A stretch of DNA of 64,000 nt from DASVRA01 sp036388855 (GTDB lineage Bacteria > Pseudomonadota > Alphaproteobacteria > Caulobacterales > Caulobacteraceae): NCBI GenBank assembly GCA_036388855.1, contig DASVRA010000024.1:1-64000 (forward strand), given 5' to 3'. The position numbers and the translations under genes were made by a program. Positions 24,255 to 35,140 of this stretch are shown in pieces; position 1 is the stretch's first letter, and every line of letters starts with the position of its first letter. The notes under the pieces were generated by a model. That model did not search any database. It was not told the origin of the DNA and worked only from the letters and a program-made list of their open reading frames with translations.

Positions 24255-24931
24255 AGGTCATGCTTTGCGGCGAGGGACCGCACGACGTGGGTCGTATTGC
24301 CAACTGGTCTATTCGGGCCGAAAAAATGGTTACCACTGAGGGGTGGTTACAGCCTCTGGTTAGAAAATATATTGATTCCGCAGAGTTAGAATTCGAGATT
24401 GTGCCTCGGTCTCGCCTTGTGACACTCCCGGGCCGAAACAAAACGCCCTTGCCACCTGGGCACGGAGCAAAAGCGTATATAGCCAAGTTCCGGGCTTCTA
24501 CGAGTCCCTGCACTGTGCTGATCTACATGGTCGATGCGGACACTAATCGGAAGAAGGAGTGGCAAGAAAAGCGACAAGAGGTTCTGGATGGATTCGCTGC
24601 CCATGATGACCAAACAAAGAGCGTGGCGTGCATACCAATGAGTGCATCAGAGAGCTGGCTCCTGTGCGATAGTAAGGCGTGGGCGGACGTGTCGGGCAAG
24701 AACGACATCAATTTACCGGCGAAACCGGAGAAGATTTGGGGAAAGCGATTTGACCCGAACAGCAATCATCCACATCCTTACTTTAGTAGGACATGCGCGG
24801 CAGCTGATCTAAAAGATGATGCCTTCACGAGAGTTGCAATCATGGAAGCGTCCCAGGCTGATCGCATCAAGGACGCCTGTCCTGTGAGTTTCAAGGCATT
24901 TGATAGCGATCTCACTGCTGCGGTTTCTTGA
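24251..24931 (+). CDS. TOPRIM/DUF4276-like partner protein
   Basis: 226 residues. The N terminus MLCGEGPHDVGRI carries the TOPRIM-type glutamate (Glu8) and LIYMVDADTNRKK carries the acidic D-x-D pair (Asp95, Asp97). SASESWLLCDSKAW resembles the E-x-W-L-L-x-D motif of DUF4276, the family of abortive-infection protein AbiLii. Together with an upstream OLD-like ATPase this is the AbiL/PARIS-like logic of ATPase sensor plus TOPRIM nuclease effector. Start ATG 24251 overlaps the ATPase stop (ATGA). AT-rich like its partner. It ends 15 bases before the convergent clpB stop. Nuclease activity is inferred. Confidence 0.75.
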   Translation: MKVMLCGEGPHDVGRIANWSIRAEKMVTTEGWLQPLVRKYIDSAELEFEIVPRSRLVTLPGRNKTPLPPGHGAKAYIAKFRASTSPCTVLIYMVDADTNRKKEWQEKRQEVLDGFAAHDDQTKSVACIPMSASESWLLCDSKAWADVSGKNDINLPAKPEKIWGKRFDPNSNHPHPYFSRTCAAADLKDDAFTRVAIMEASQADRIKDACPVSFKAFDSDLTAAVS

Positions 24932-24946
24932 GCCGATTACCAACCC

Positions 24947-27526
<2,580 letters not shown>

Positions 27527-27604
27527 CGATGCGTCCCCTTGGGCGACTACGGCCGCGGGCTTGAGATAAGCGCCGCAGGCCGGTGTTTCAGGGGCAGGAT
27601 TTAG

Positions 27605-27624
27605 GTGTGGCATATCGGCCACAC
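27605..27624. repeat. Perfect inverted repeat between clpB and RTX gene
   Basis: GTGTGGC and GCCACAC are separated by six bases (ATATCG). The site lies in the 226-base divergent region between clpB (start 27526) and the RTX gene (start 27753), about 80 bases upstream of clpB. It could be an operator for either gene. The rest of the region shows no other clear element. Confidence 0.45.
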
Positions 27625-27752
27625 AAGGTGCGGCGATGCGTCGCCGCGAGTGGCTTGGCCGCAGGATTGAATCTGTGAAATTGACGCAATTTAATTCGGC
27701 GCGCGCAGGTCCACGCTGTAGGAGCCCGCGCTTTCCGGAGGGGGATCCGCCA

Positions 27753-29111
27753 ATGCCGACCGCTTATGTGAACTCGACCGTGCAGACTACGGTCACCGAC
27801 GCCAACGCCTACACCACCGCTGCGAACCAGAGCCTCTATCTCGGAGCCGCGGGGGAGCTGCTGGCGCTGGGTGATGGCGTGGGAGCGGGGCTGGTGTTCG
27901 CCGGCGTCGACCAACTCGCGACGATCCACGGCCGCATCTACAGCGACGGCGGCAACGGCATCAATCTGTATGGCGAGGGCAGCTCCGTGGTCTGCTACGG
28001 CCAGATCACGGCCGGGAACGCGGGGGTGCGCCTTCTCCAGGCGAACGATGTCACCGTGATGAGCGGCGGCGAAATCTATGGCGATGCTTATGGAGCTTAC
28101 CTCGAGGAGGCGGCGACCAACTCTGAGATCTTGAACTACGGCTCCATCACCGGCGGCTCCTACGGGATGCTGGTTTACGCTGCGGGGGCCGACATTCAGA
28201 ACTTCGGCACGATCAGTGGCGTGCAGTCCCAAGCGATTTTTCTGCTCAGCGACAGCATCAGCGTCTACAACGCTGGCGATATCCAGGGCGGGATTACCTC
28301 GGCCGGCGAGCTGAATTGCAGCGTCACCAACACCGGGCTGATCGTCGGCGATGTCGCCAGCTACGGCCACATCCTGGTCTACAACAGCGGCGAGATCACC
28401 GGCGGCGTGTTCACCGCCGACGGGGACGACCTGGATGTGATCAAGAACTCCGGCGTGATTCAGGGCATGGTCGGCACGGGGCTCGGCGCCGACCGCATCA
28501 TCAACACAGGGTCGCTGAACTACGGCGTGGTGCTGGGCGACGGCAACGACCTGCTGGACACCCGCTTCGGCAGGGTGGTCGACACGATCGACGCCGGCAA
28601 CGGTGACGATCGGGTACTAGGCGGCGACGGCGCCGATATCGTCGTCGGTTTCAACGGCGCGGATCTGCTCAAGGGCTTCGGCGGAGAGGACGACCTGTCC
28701 GGCGGCGAGGGCAAGGACACGCTGGCCGGCGGCCTGGGCGATGACCTGCTGACGGGCGGGCGCAACGCCGACCGGCTGGTGGGCGGCGATGGCGCGGACA
28801 CCTTCACCTTCACCTCGACGCTGGACTCGACCGCCGGGCTGGCCAATCGCGACACCATCGTCGACTTCAGCCGCGCCGAGGAGGACGAGATCGACTTGGG
28901 GCTGACCGACGCCAACAACACCCTCGCCGGCAACCAGGCCTTCGCATTCATCGGCACGGCGGCGTTTGGGAACGTGGCCGGCCAGCTTCGCTACAGCGTG
29001 GTCGAAGGCAACGCGCTGCTCGAAGGGGACATCAACGGCGACGGGACCGCCGACTTTGGCGTTCTGTTGCTCAAGGTGACGAACCTGGAGGCGGCCGACT
29101 TCGTCCTATAG
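27753..29111 (+). CDS. RTX protein with N-terminal beta-helix repeats
   Basis: 452 residues. The first ~290 residues are short repeats of the N-x-G-x-I-x-G type (NYGSITGGSYGMLV, NFGTISGVQSQAIF, NAGDIQGGITS, NSGVIQGMVG), suggestive of a beta-solenoid like those of autotransporter passengers. Residues about 300–380 are RTX nonapeptides (GGDGADIVVGFNGADLLKG, GGEGKDTLAGGLGDDLLTGG). The tail GDINGDGTADFGVLLLKV is the shared C-terminal module. No signal peptide; a type I export route is inferred. ATG 27753 is preceded by GGAGGGGG. It converges with the next RTX gene, 28 bases away. Confidence 0.88.
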   Translation: MPTAYVNSTVQTTVTDANAYTTAANQSLYLGAAGELLALGDGVGAGLVFAGVDQLATIHGRIYSDGGNGINLYGEGSSVVCYGQITAGNAGVRLLQANDVTVMSGGEIYGDAYGAYLEEAATNSEILNYGSITGGSYGMLVYAAGADIQNFGTISGVQSQAIFLLSDSISVYNAGDIQGGITSAGELNCSVTNTGLIVGDVASYGHILVYNSGEITGGVFTADGDDLDVIKNSGVIQGMVGTGLGADRIINTGSLNYGVVLGDGNDLLDTRFGRVVDTIDAGNGDDRVLGGDGADIVVGFNGADLLKGFGGEDDLSGGEGKDTLAGGLGDDLLTGGRNADRLVGGDGADTFTFTSTLDSTAGLANRDTIVDFSRAEEDEIDLGLTDANNTLAGNQAFAFIGTAAFGNVAGQLRYSVVEGNALLEGDINGDGTADFGVLLLKVTNLEAADFVL

Positions 29112-29139
29112 GGGCGGTCGCTGCAGGGCGGCCTACCCG

Positions 29140-30840
29140 TCACAGCACGAAGTTGTCGAAGTCCCCGTGCTGGCCGCGCAGCTCGACCACCATGTCGGCC
29201 CTGCCGTCGCCGTCCACGTCGAGGAGCAGGCGGGCGGCGTTGGGGCCCTGGACCAGGCGCATCTCGCCGGCGGTGTTGGAGAAGCTGTCGACCAGAACGA
29301 AGGCGTCGTCCTCGGCGGTGGCGGCTATCGCGTCGATGGCCGACACGTCGATCCAGTCGTTGGCGTGCAGGTCGGCGACCCGGTCTACGGCGCCGGTCTC
29401 CAGCACGGAGAAGGCGAACACGTCGGCGCCTCCGTCGCCGCGCAGCAGGTCGGCGCCTTCGCCGCCTTCCAGACGGTCCGCGCCGGCCCCGCCCGCCAGG
29501 GTGTCGCCGCCGCCGCCGCCCGACAGCGCGTTGCCGTCGCCGTCGCCGCGCAGGTCGTCGGCGCCGGCCGCGCCCAGCACGTTCTCGACGCCGCGCAGGA
29601 TGTCCCTGCCGTCAGCGTCGACCGCCGTATGCTGGCCCAGGCGCACGACCACCGCGCCGCCGCCCTCGTAGGTCGCCGTGTCGATGCCGGCGCCGCCGTC
29701 CAGCGTGTCGTCGCCCTCGCCGCCGGCCAAGGTATCGTCGCCCTTGCCGGCCAGGATGGTGTCGTCGCCGGACCCGCCGTCGAAGCTGTTGGCCCTCACG
29801 TCGCCCACGAAATAGTCGGCGTTCGCCGATCCCTCGATGGCTTCGATCCAGCGCACCGTGTTCGCCCGCAGGCTGAAGAAGACCCGGCCGGAGCCCTCGA
29901 AGCTGAGCAGGTCTTCACCCGCGCCGCCCACCAGGGTGTTGCCGGTGATCTCGCCGAAGTCCTCGGGGAGCCGGATTTCCAGCCGGTCGTCCTGGCCGCC
30001 CAGGTCGATGTGGTTGTCGCGAATGGCGGTCGTGGCGCCGCCACTGGCGCCCGCGCCGAAGCCCGCACCGGCCGTGGCTAAGGTTTGCAGCGTCACGACG
30101 TCGGCGCCGCGGCCGGTATCGGCGGAGTTGCCGACAATCTCCGCCGTGGCTTCGCCGCCGGCGCCGCCGAAGAGCGCGAGGGGAGCGGATCCGCCCCCGC
30201 CGCCCGTGGCCGCGGCTTCGAAGAGCAGGGTCTCCGCCCCGTCGCCGCCGTTCACCGTGACGTCCTGAACGCGGGCCAGCGCCGAACCGCCGTCGCCGCC
30301 ATGGCCGGGGGTCCCTGGGGCCCCCTCCGGATCGCCGGTCGCGCCCCGGGCTCCGCCCGCGCCGCCGTCTCCCGCCGCGGCCAGGGCGCTGATCGCGATC
30401 ACGGCCAAGGCGCCGTCGGTGGTCACCTCGCTGTCGAGCACCTGGGCGAGCGCATCGCCGCCGTCGGCCCCGTCGGCGCCGTCCCCGGCGTTGAAGCCGT
30501 CGCCTCCGGCCCCGCCCGTTCCGGCGTCTCCGCCTTGCGCGGCAGCCGTGAGGGAAGCGCTTTCGGCTTCGCCCGCGGCGACTTCGGCGCTGGTCAGGGT
30601 GGCGGACGCATCCCCGCCCGCGCCGCCCGCGCCGCCGTCAGCGCCGCCTCCGCCATTGCCGCCATCGCCGCCATCGCCGCCGAGGACATTCAGCCGTACC
30701 TGGAAGTCAGGGCCCTCGACCGGCCCGACCACCCAGGTGAAGGCCTCGTCCTGGCCAGGGCCGCCGGGCTGACCCATCGCGCCCGAACCCACACCGTCAG
30801 CGCCGTCGGGCCCGTCTTGCCCCTCAATGGTCATGATCAT
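29140..30840 (-). CDS. RTX protein with Gly/Asp-rich collagen-like N terminus
   Basis: 566 residues. The N-terminal ~190 residues are dominated by Gly, Ala, Asp (GQDGPDGADGVGSGAMGQPG; GGDGGDGGNGGGGADGGAGG), partly in G-x-x periodicity, alternating with short Thr/Val segments. A middle beta region (about 200–330) includes NHIDLGGQDDRLEIRLPEDF. RTX nonapeptides fill about 350–490 (GGSGDDTILAGKGDDTLAGG). The tail DVDGDGRADMVVELRGQHGD matches the other RTX proteins. The start is ATG 30840 or ATG 30834. Likely secreted by type I export; function unknown. Confidence 0.85.
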   Translation of the reverse strand: MIMTIEGQDGPDGADGVGSGAMGQPGGPGQDEAFTWVVGPVEGPDFQVRLNVLGGDGGDGGNGGGGADGGAGGAGGDASATLTSAEVAAGEAESASLTAAAQGGDAGTGGAGGDGFNAGDGADGADGGDALAQVLDSEVTTDGALAVIAISALAAAGDGGAGGARGATGDPEGAPGTPGHGGDGGSALARVQDVTVNGGDGAETLLFEAAATGGGGGSAPLALFGGAGGEATAEIVGNSADTGRGADVVTLQTLATAGAGFGAGASGGATTAIRDNHIDLGGQDDRLEIRLPEDFGEITGNTLVGGAGEDLLSFEGSGRVFFSLRANTVRWIEAIEGSANADYFVGDVRANSFDGGSGDDTILAGKGDDTLAGGEGDDTLDGGAGIDTATYEGGGAVVVRLGQHTAVDADGRDILRGVENVLGAAGADDLRGDGDGNALSGGGGGDTLAGGAGADRLEGGEGADLLRGDGGADVFAFSVLETGAVDRVADLHANDWIDVSAIDAIAATAEDDAFVLVDSFSNTAGEMRLVQGPNAARLLLDVDGDGRADMVVELRGQHGDFDNFVL

Positions 30841-31032
30841 CGGGCCGCACCCCCACTCGCGGGAGGCGAGCGGGTCAGACTAAGCCGAAGGCGGCGCGGG
30901 GGTCACGCCCGCGGCGCAGGTCATAATGACGCAGAAGCGAGGTCCGGCGTGGGCGCTCGCCGGGCGGGCCGGCAACATCAACGGCCGGGGAACCGGAAGC
31001 TCCCCGGCCGCAGCGCCAGCATGTAGACCAGG

Positions 31033-32676
31033 TCAGATGACCAAGTCGTAGCCCACGGGCCCGTCGTAGCGGCCCGTGCCGCCCGCAAGGCTATCAGGAG
31101 TAAAGTAAATGAACTCACCGCCGCCGTAGCCATTCAGCAGCATGGTCATGTCATCGACTTTGTCGCCGTTGGTGTCGAGGTGGATCTTCACCGTGTCGGC
31201 GTCTTCCACCGTCAGCAGGATTTCGCCTGCCGTGCCGGAATAGGTCCCCCCAGGGCCATCGGCGAAGGTGAATTTCTGCACGCCTGCGGCGTTTCTATTG
31301 GCATCAATGTACTGCAGGTCGACTTGGTCGATGAAGGCTCCGTTGCCCTCATCGAAGTCCTTGACCTGCGCCACGTTTTTGGCATCGAACACATCGAAGT
31401 AGAAGATGTTCTTGCCGGCGCCGCCGACCATTACGTCGGCCCCACCGCCGGAGGCGATGCTGTCGTCGCCGTCGCCACCGAGCAACTGGTTCTTCAGGCT
31501 GTTGCCGACCACCCAGTCGTTGCCGCCGCCGCCGGTAGCGTTCTCGATCTTAACGCCTTTCGCGATGCTGTAGCCGCCGAATACGAGGCCACCGAACCCG
31601 TCATAAACCACCGAGAAGTTGCCGCCGCCGGAGTCCGTGTAATCGATAGTGGCGGGACGCAGATCGATGAAGCAGCTCTTGTTGCCGCTGTATGCGATCT
31701 TGTCCTTGCCGCCCGCATCCCAGATGCACGAGTAATAGGTGCCGGGGGCGTTGCTGCCGGAGAGCTGGTAGACGTCGTTGCCGGTGTGATAGGTGGTGTT
31801 TGCGCCGTACTTCATCTGAAGCATCGCCACGTCCAGCGCCATTGGCGTGCCCTGATAGCCGTAATTGTAGCTCGGGCTCTCACCGGCGACCGTCTTCCAT
31901 CCGTCGTTGTACGACATCATGGTGAAAACGCCTTGGTTCAGGTCGTGCGAACCGAAGGAGTCGAACGGCCCCGTGACGCCATCCATGATCAGCGAGCCGC
32001 CGCCCTTGTCGTGCGGGTGTGCGAGGCCGAAGCCGTGCCCGAATTCGTGTATCAGGGTGATGAAGGAATAACCGCCCTGTTCCAGGCCGCCGCTGCCCCA
32101 GTTGGGACCATTGCGGCCGAACACGCCTTCACCCTCGTTGGGTTCGCCCGGAGGGCCGCAGTGACCGAGCAGACCGCCGGAGAAGACGGTGGTCGCGAGT
32201 TTGAAGTAGGCATCGGCCTTGTTGGTGGTCGTGACGAAGTCGACATTGATGATGTGCTCGTACTGTTCGAGCGCGATCATCACCTGCTGCTTCTCATAGT
32301 CGGTCCAGCCCTTGGAGGTCTCTCCATCCACCACTTGGCCCTTGGGCGCGAAATACACTTTAATCGTGTTGCCGCCCGGGATGATGTTACTGGGGCCGCC
32401 CCAGTCGATGGACTTCAGGATCCTCGGCTCGCCGGTGCCCGCATTTGTGCCGAACTGGTAGGGCTGGTTCAGCGGATGGTAGGTCAGCGGCTGGAAGTTA
32501 GACGCGGCGCTGACTTGAGCCTCCTCGGGCTGACCGTAGCGGCTGGCGTCATCCAGCACGTCGATCTGCGGTGCCGCGGCGAGGAGTTCGGTGAACTCCG
32601 GCCCGACGTGTCTGGCCGCCACGGTGATGTCAGACGCGAGCGACATCAGGCCCGACTGGCGAGTGATTCCAATCAT
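31033..32676 (-). CDS. Serralysin-type M10 metalloprotease
   Basis: 547 residues. The zinc site is LIHEFGHGFGLAHPHD, a complete H-E-x-x-H-x-x-G-x-x-H (His210, Glu211, His214, His220), with the Met-turn in FTMMSYND (about 253–254). RTX nonapeptides follow (GGDGDDSIASGGGADVMVGG), then the peptidase_M10_C/secretion tail HLDTNGDKVDDMTMLLNGYG. An N-terminal stretch of about 60 residues probably acts as propeptide. ATG 32676 is preceded by AGGGGGACC; an upstream start at 32706 is unlikely. The enzyme should be exported by a type I system and activated by calcium outside the cell. No inhibitor gene or exporter is adjacent. Confidence 0.93.
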   Translation of the reverse strand: MIGITRQSGLMSLASDITVAARHVGPEFTELLAAAPQIDVLDDASRYGQPEEAQVSAASNFQPLTYHPLNQPYQFGTNAGTGEPRILKSIDWGGPSNIIPGGNTIKVYFAPKGQVVDGETSKGWTDYEKQQVMIALEQYEHIINVDFVTTTNKADAYFKLATTVFSGGLLGHCGPPGEPNEGEGVFGRNGPNWGSGGLEQGGYSFITLIHEFGHGFGLAHPHDKGGGSLIMDGVTGPFDSFGSHDLNQGVFTMMSYNDGWKTVAGESPSYNYGYQGTPMALDVAMLQMKYGANTTYHTGNDVYQLSGSNAPGTYYSCIWDAGGKDKIAYSGNKSCFIDLRPATIDYTDSGGGNFSVVYDGFGGLVFGGYSIAKGVKIENATGGGGNDWVVGNSLKNQLLGGDGDDSIASGGGADVMVGGAGKNIFYFDVFDAKNVAQVKDFDEGNGAFIDQVDLQYIDANRNAAGVQKFTFADGPGGTYSGTAGEILLTVEDADTVKIHLDTNGDKVDDMTMLLNGYGGGEFIYFTPDSLAGGTGRYDGPVGYDLVI

Positions 32677-32803
32677 TGTAGGTCCCCCTTGGACTTGTTC
32701 GCGCACACATACACCAACCGGTGTTTTGCGCTAGCCGCTCTTAAAGCGAGTTTTTCATCGCGTCGGGCGCTGCGGCAATTCGCCCTAGGGAACGGCGTTC
32801 ACG

Positions 32804-33685
32804 CTACGGCTTCGGCGGCGGGACCGGTTCCGGCGCACGCCCCCGCAAGGCGGAGACGAGCAGCAGGACCGCGGCGTAGAGCACCACCACGACGACGCCC
32901 CAGCGCAGCGCCTCCAGCGGCAGCGACTTGACCACCAGCGCCGCCAGCAGCACCGCCGGGATGCCGCCCAGCGCCAGGCCCAGCACCACCCGCAGGTCGA
33001 TGCGATCGGTGCGGACGAAGCGCATGCCGCTGGCCGGCATCAGGAAGGCGCAAGCGCCCATCATGACCGGGAAGGCCGCGACGGGGTTGAGGCCCAGCAG
33101 GCTGAGCAGGATCAGCGAGGGCGCGTAGAGGCCGATGCCGAAGGTCATCAGCGCGCCCAGGATGAAATGCGCGCCCACGGCGACCGCGAACAGGGCGGGC
33201 GGCAGGTTGAGCGCCTGCCCGCCGCCCGGCATCAGGTGCAGGTTTGCCGCCGCATAGAGGCCGGCCGCGAGCAACAGCGCCAGGCCCACGACCGCCTGCA
33301 CCACCCTCACCGGCAGCCGCACCACCACCGGCGCTCCGGCTATCGCGCCGATGACGGCGGCGGCGATGCAGGCGGCGAGCAGCCAGGGATCGACCTTGAC
33401 CAGGTTGATGAAGATCAGCGCCTGGGCCACCGTCGGCAGGGCATGGCCGCTGTTGAGGGTCGCGGGGAAGAAGGCGTCCGGGACCATCCGGCGCAGCTTC
33501 ATCCAGGCGGTGGTGGGCGCGAACGAGCCGATGCCCAGCGTGTCGAAGAAGTTGGTGACCGCGCCCAGCGCCACGGCCTCCAGCCGGGGCTTCAGCTGGC
33601 TGCGCCGCGCCGCCGTCCGCAGCAGCACCAGCGCATAGGCTGCCGACAGCACCGTCAGCAGGCCCAGCAGCACGATGACGATCAT
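32804..33685 (-). CDS. TauE/SafE-family sulfite exporter-like permease
   Basis: 293 residues with about eight hydrophobic helices. The family pattern is seen in NFFDTLGIGSFAPTTAWMKL near the N terminus and GALMTFGIGLYAPSLILLSL in the second half, the two repeated TSUP signatures. ATG 33685 has an excellent ribosome site (GGGAGGGA). The family exports small organosulfur or carboxylate anions; substrate here unknown. Divergent from the TadG-like pair. Confidence 0.85.
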   Translation of the reverse strand: MIVIVLLGLLTVLSAAYALVLLRTAARRSQLKPRLEAVALGAVTNFFDTLGIGSFAPTTAWMKLRRMVPDAFFPATLNSGHALPTVAQALIFINLVKVDPWLLAACIAAAVIGAIAGAPVVVRLPVRVVQAVVGLALLLAAGLYAAANLHLMPGGGQALNLPPALFAVAVGAHFILGALMTFGIGLYAPSLILLSLLGLNPVAAFPVMMGACAFLMPASGMRFVRTDRIDLRVVLGLALGGIPAVLLAALVVKSLPLEALRWGVVVVVLYAAVLLLVSALRGRAPEPVPPPKP

Positions 33686-33814
33686 CCGTTCCCTCCCGTC
33701 TACTGCGGGAACTCCCACCCCGCGCAGGCGTCCGCTTAGCCTTTGGCAACCATGTTCGCACCACGTTTCGTCAACCTGCCGGCGTTATCTAGGAGGGCCA
33801 GAGGTATCTCCGCC

Positions 33815-35044
33815 ATGCCCTTCTTCTCCTTCGCGAAGCCCATCCTGTCCGACCGCGGCGGCAACGCCGGGGTCATGACCGCGCTTTTCGCGCTGCTGCT
33901 CGCCACTATCGCCGGCGGGGCCACCGACCTGACCGGCGTCGGCTCCACCGGCGAAAAGCTGCAGGACGCCGCCGACAGCGCCGCCCTGGCCGCCACCTTG
34001 ATGCTGGTCAAGAATCCGTCGGCCAGCCAGGCGCAGTTGAAGGCCAAGGCGGAGCAGATGGCGCAACCCGCCCGCAAAGGCATGAGCGACAAGGCCGTGA
34101 ACGCCGCGGTCACCGTCGAGGCTACCGCCCCGGCCCGGGTGAAGGTGGCGCTGTCGCAGGACTACGCGGCCGTATTTGGAGCCTTGGTTGGCAAGCGGAC
34201 CGTGACCGTCACCCGCGACGCCACCGCGATGGCGGGCGAGAACGTGGAGCTGTGCATGCTGCTGCTCTCCCAGGCGCCGGCCGCCTTGACCGTTGGCGGG
34301 ACCGCCGATCTCAACGCCGTCAAGTGCAGCATCCAGGTGAACTCTCCCTCCCCCAACGCCTTGGCCTCCAACGGCAACGCCACCGTGAAGAGCCACAAGG
34401 TGTATGTGGTGGGATCCAAGAAACCGGAACCCAACTTCAAGCCGCAGCCGGCCTTCAATCAGACTCCGGTGCCCGACCCCTTCGCCGCCACCATGCCGTG
34501 GCCGGCCCCCGGCGCCTGCGCCCGGACCTTGGGCTCGATACGCAGGACGACCCTCAACCTGCTGCCGGGCGTGATCTGCGGGAACATCAACATCGGCAAC
34601 GGCGGAACGCTGAAACTGGCGCCGGGGGTTTATGTGCTGCAGAGCGGCTCGATTTCGGTGAAATCCGGCGGCGTGCTCGACGGCGGTTCCAGCGCCACCC
34701 TGGTGCTGACCGACCCGGTGGGGACAGTCACCGTCCAGGCGGGCGGCAGCCTCATCCTCGAAGGCGCCAAGAGCGGCCCCTGGAAGAACGTCGCCTTGGC
34801 GATCAAGCCCCAGCCGACCGAGCAGACGTCCACCCTGATCGGCGGCGGCGACTTCGTGCTCGACGGCATCGTCTACGCGCCGACGCAGAAGATCGTGCTC
34901 AGCGGCGGCGCCTCGATCGAGAAGAAGGAGTCGCCCCGCGTCTTCGTCGCCAATCGTATGGAGTTGAGCGGCAACGGCCAAGTCTTCCTGCGGTCGCAGC
35001 CCGGCCGCATGGTCAAGGGCGCTCCCGTGCGGCTGGTGCAATAA
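33815..35044 (+). CDS. TadG-like pilus/surface protein with beta-helix tail (1)
   Basis: 409 residues. The N terminus follows the TadE/G pattern: DRGGNAGVMTALFALLLATI as transmembrane helix, then LTGVGSTGEKLQDAADSAAL, the typical helix that begins the extracytoplasmic part. Residues about 150–409 form a beta-helix-like tail with repeated valine/glycine turns (GNINIGNGGTLKLAPGVYVL, SGSISVKSGGVLDGGSSATL, GTVTVQAGGSLILEGAKSG), resembling polymer-forming or bactofilin-like repeats, and a few cysteines. ATG 33815 is preceded by GGAGGG. A tandem paralogue follows. No Tad pilus ATPase or secretin is present. Confidence 0.8.
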   Translation: MPFFSFAKPILSDRGGNAGVMTALFALLLATIAGGATDLTGVGSTGEKLQDAADSAALAATLMLVKNPSASQAQLKAKAEQMAQPARKGMSDKAVNAAVTVEATAPARVKVALSQDYAAVFGALVGKRTVTVTRDATAMAGENVELCMLLLSQAPAALTVGGTADLNAVKCSIQVNSPSPNALASNGNATVKSHKVYVVGSKKPEPNFKPQPAFNQTPVPDPFAATMPWPAPGACARTLGSIRRTTLNLLPGVICGNINIGNGGTLKLAPGVYVLQSGSISVKSGGVLDGGSSATLVLTDPVGTVTVQAGGSLILEGAKSGPWKNVALAIKPQPTEQTSTLIGGGDFVLDGIVYAPTQKIVLSGGASIEKKESPRVFVANRMELSGNGQVFLRSQPGRMVKGAPVRLVQ

Positions 35045-35140
35045 TTCCGGGTAATTGGTAACCCTACCCCAATAAAATAACCAAGTTCAGAGGGGGTGCG
35101 TAAACCTTCCTGATAGTAATTGGGTAGAAAGGGGAACGCC

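Noticed and set aside
22983..24931. Call of the ATPase/TOPRIM pair as Gabija
   Set aside because: Gabija needs a GajA ATPase–TOPRIM fusion and a UvrD-like GajB helicase; here TOPRIM is a separate small protein and there is no helicase.
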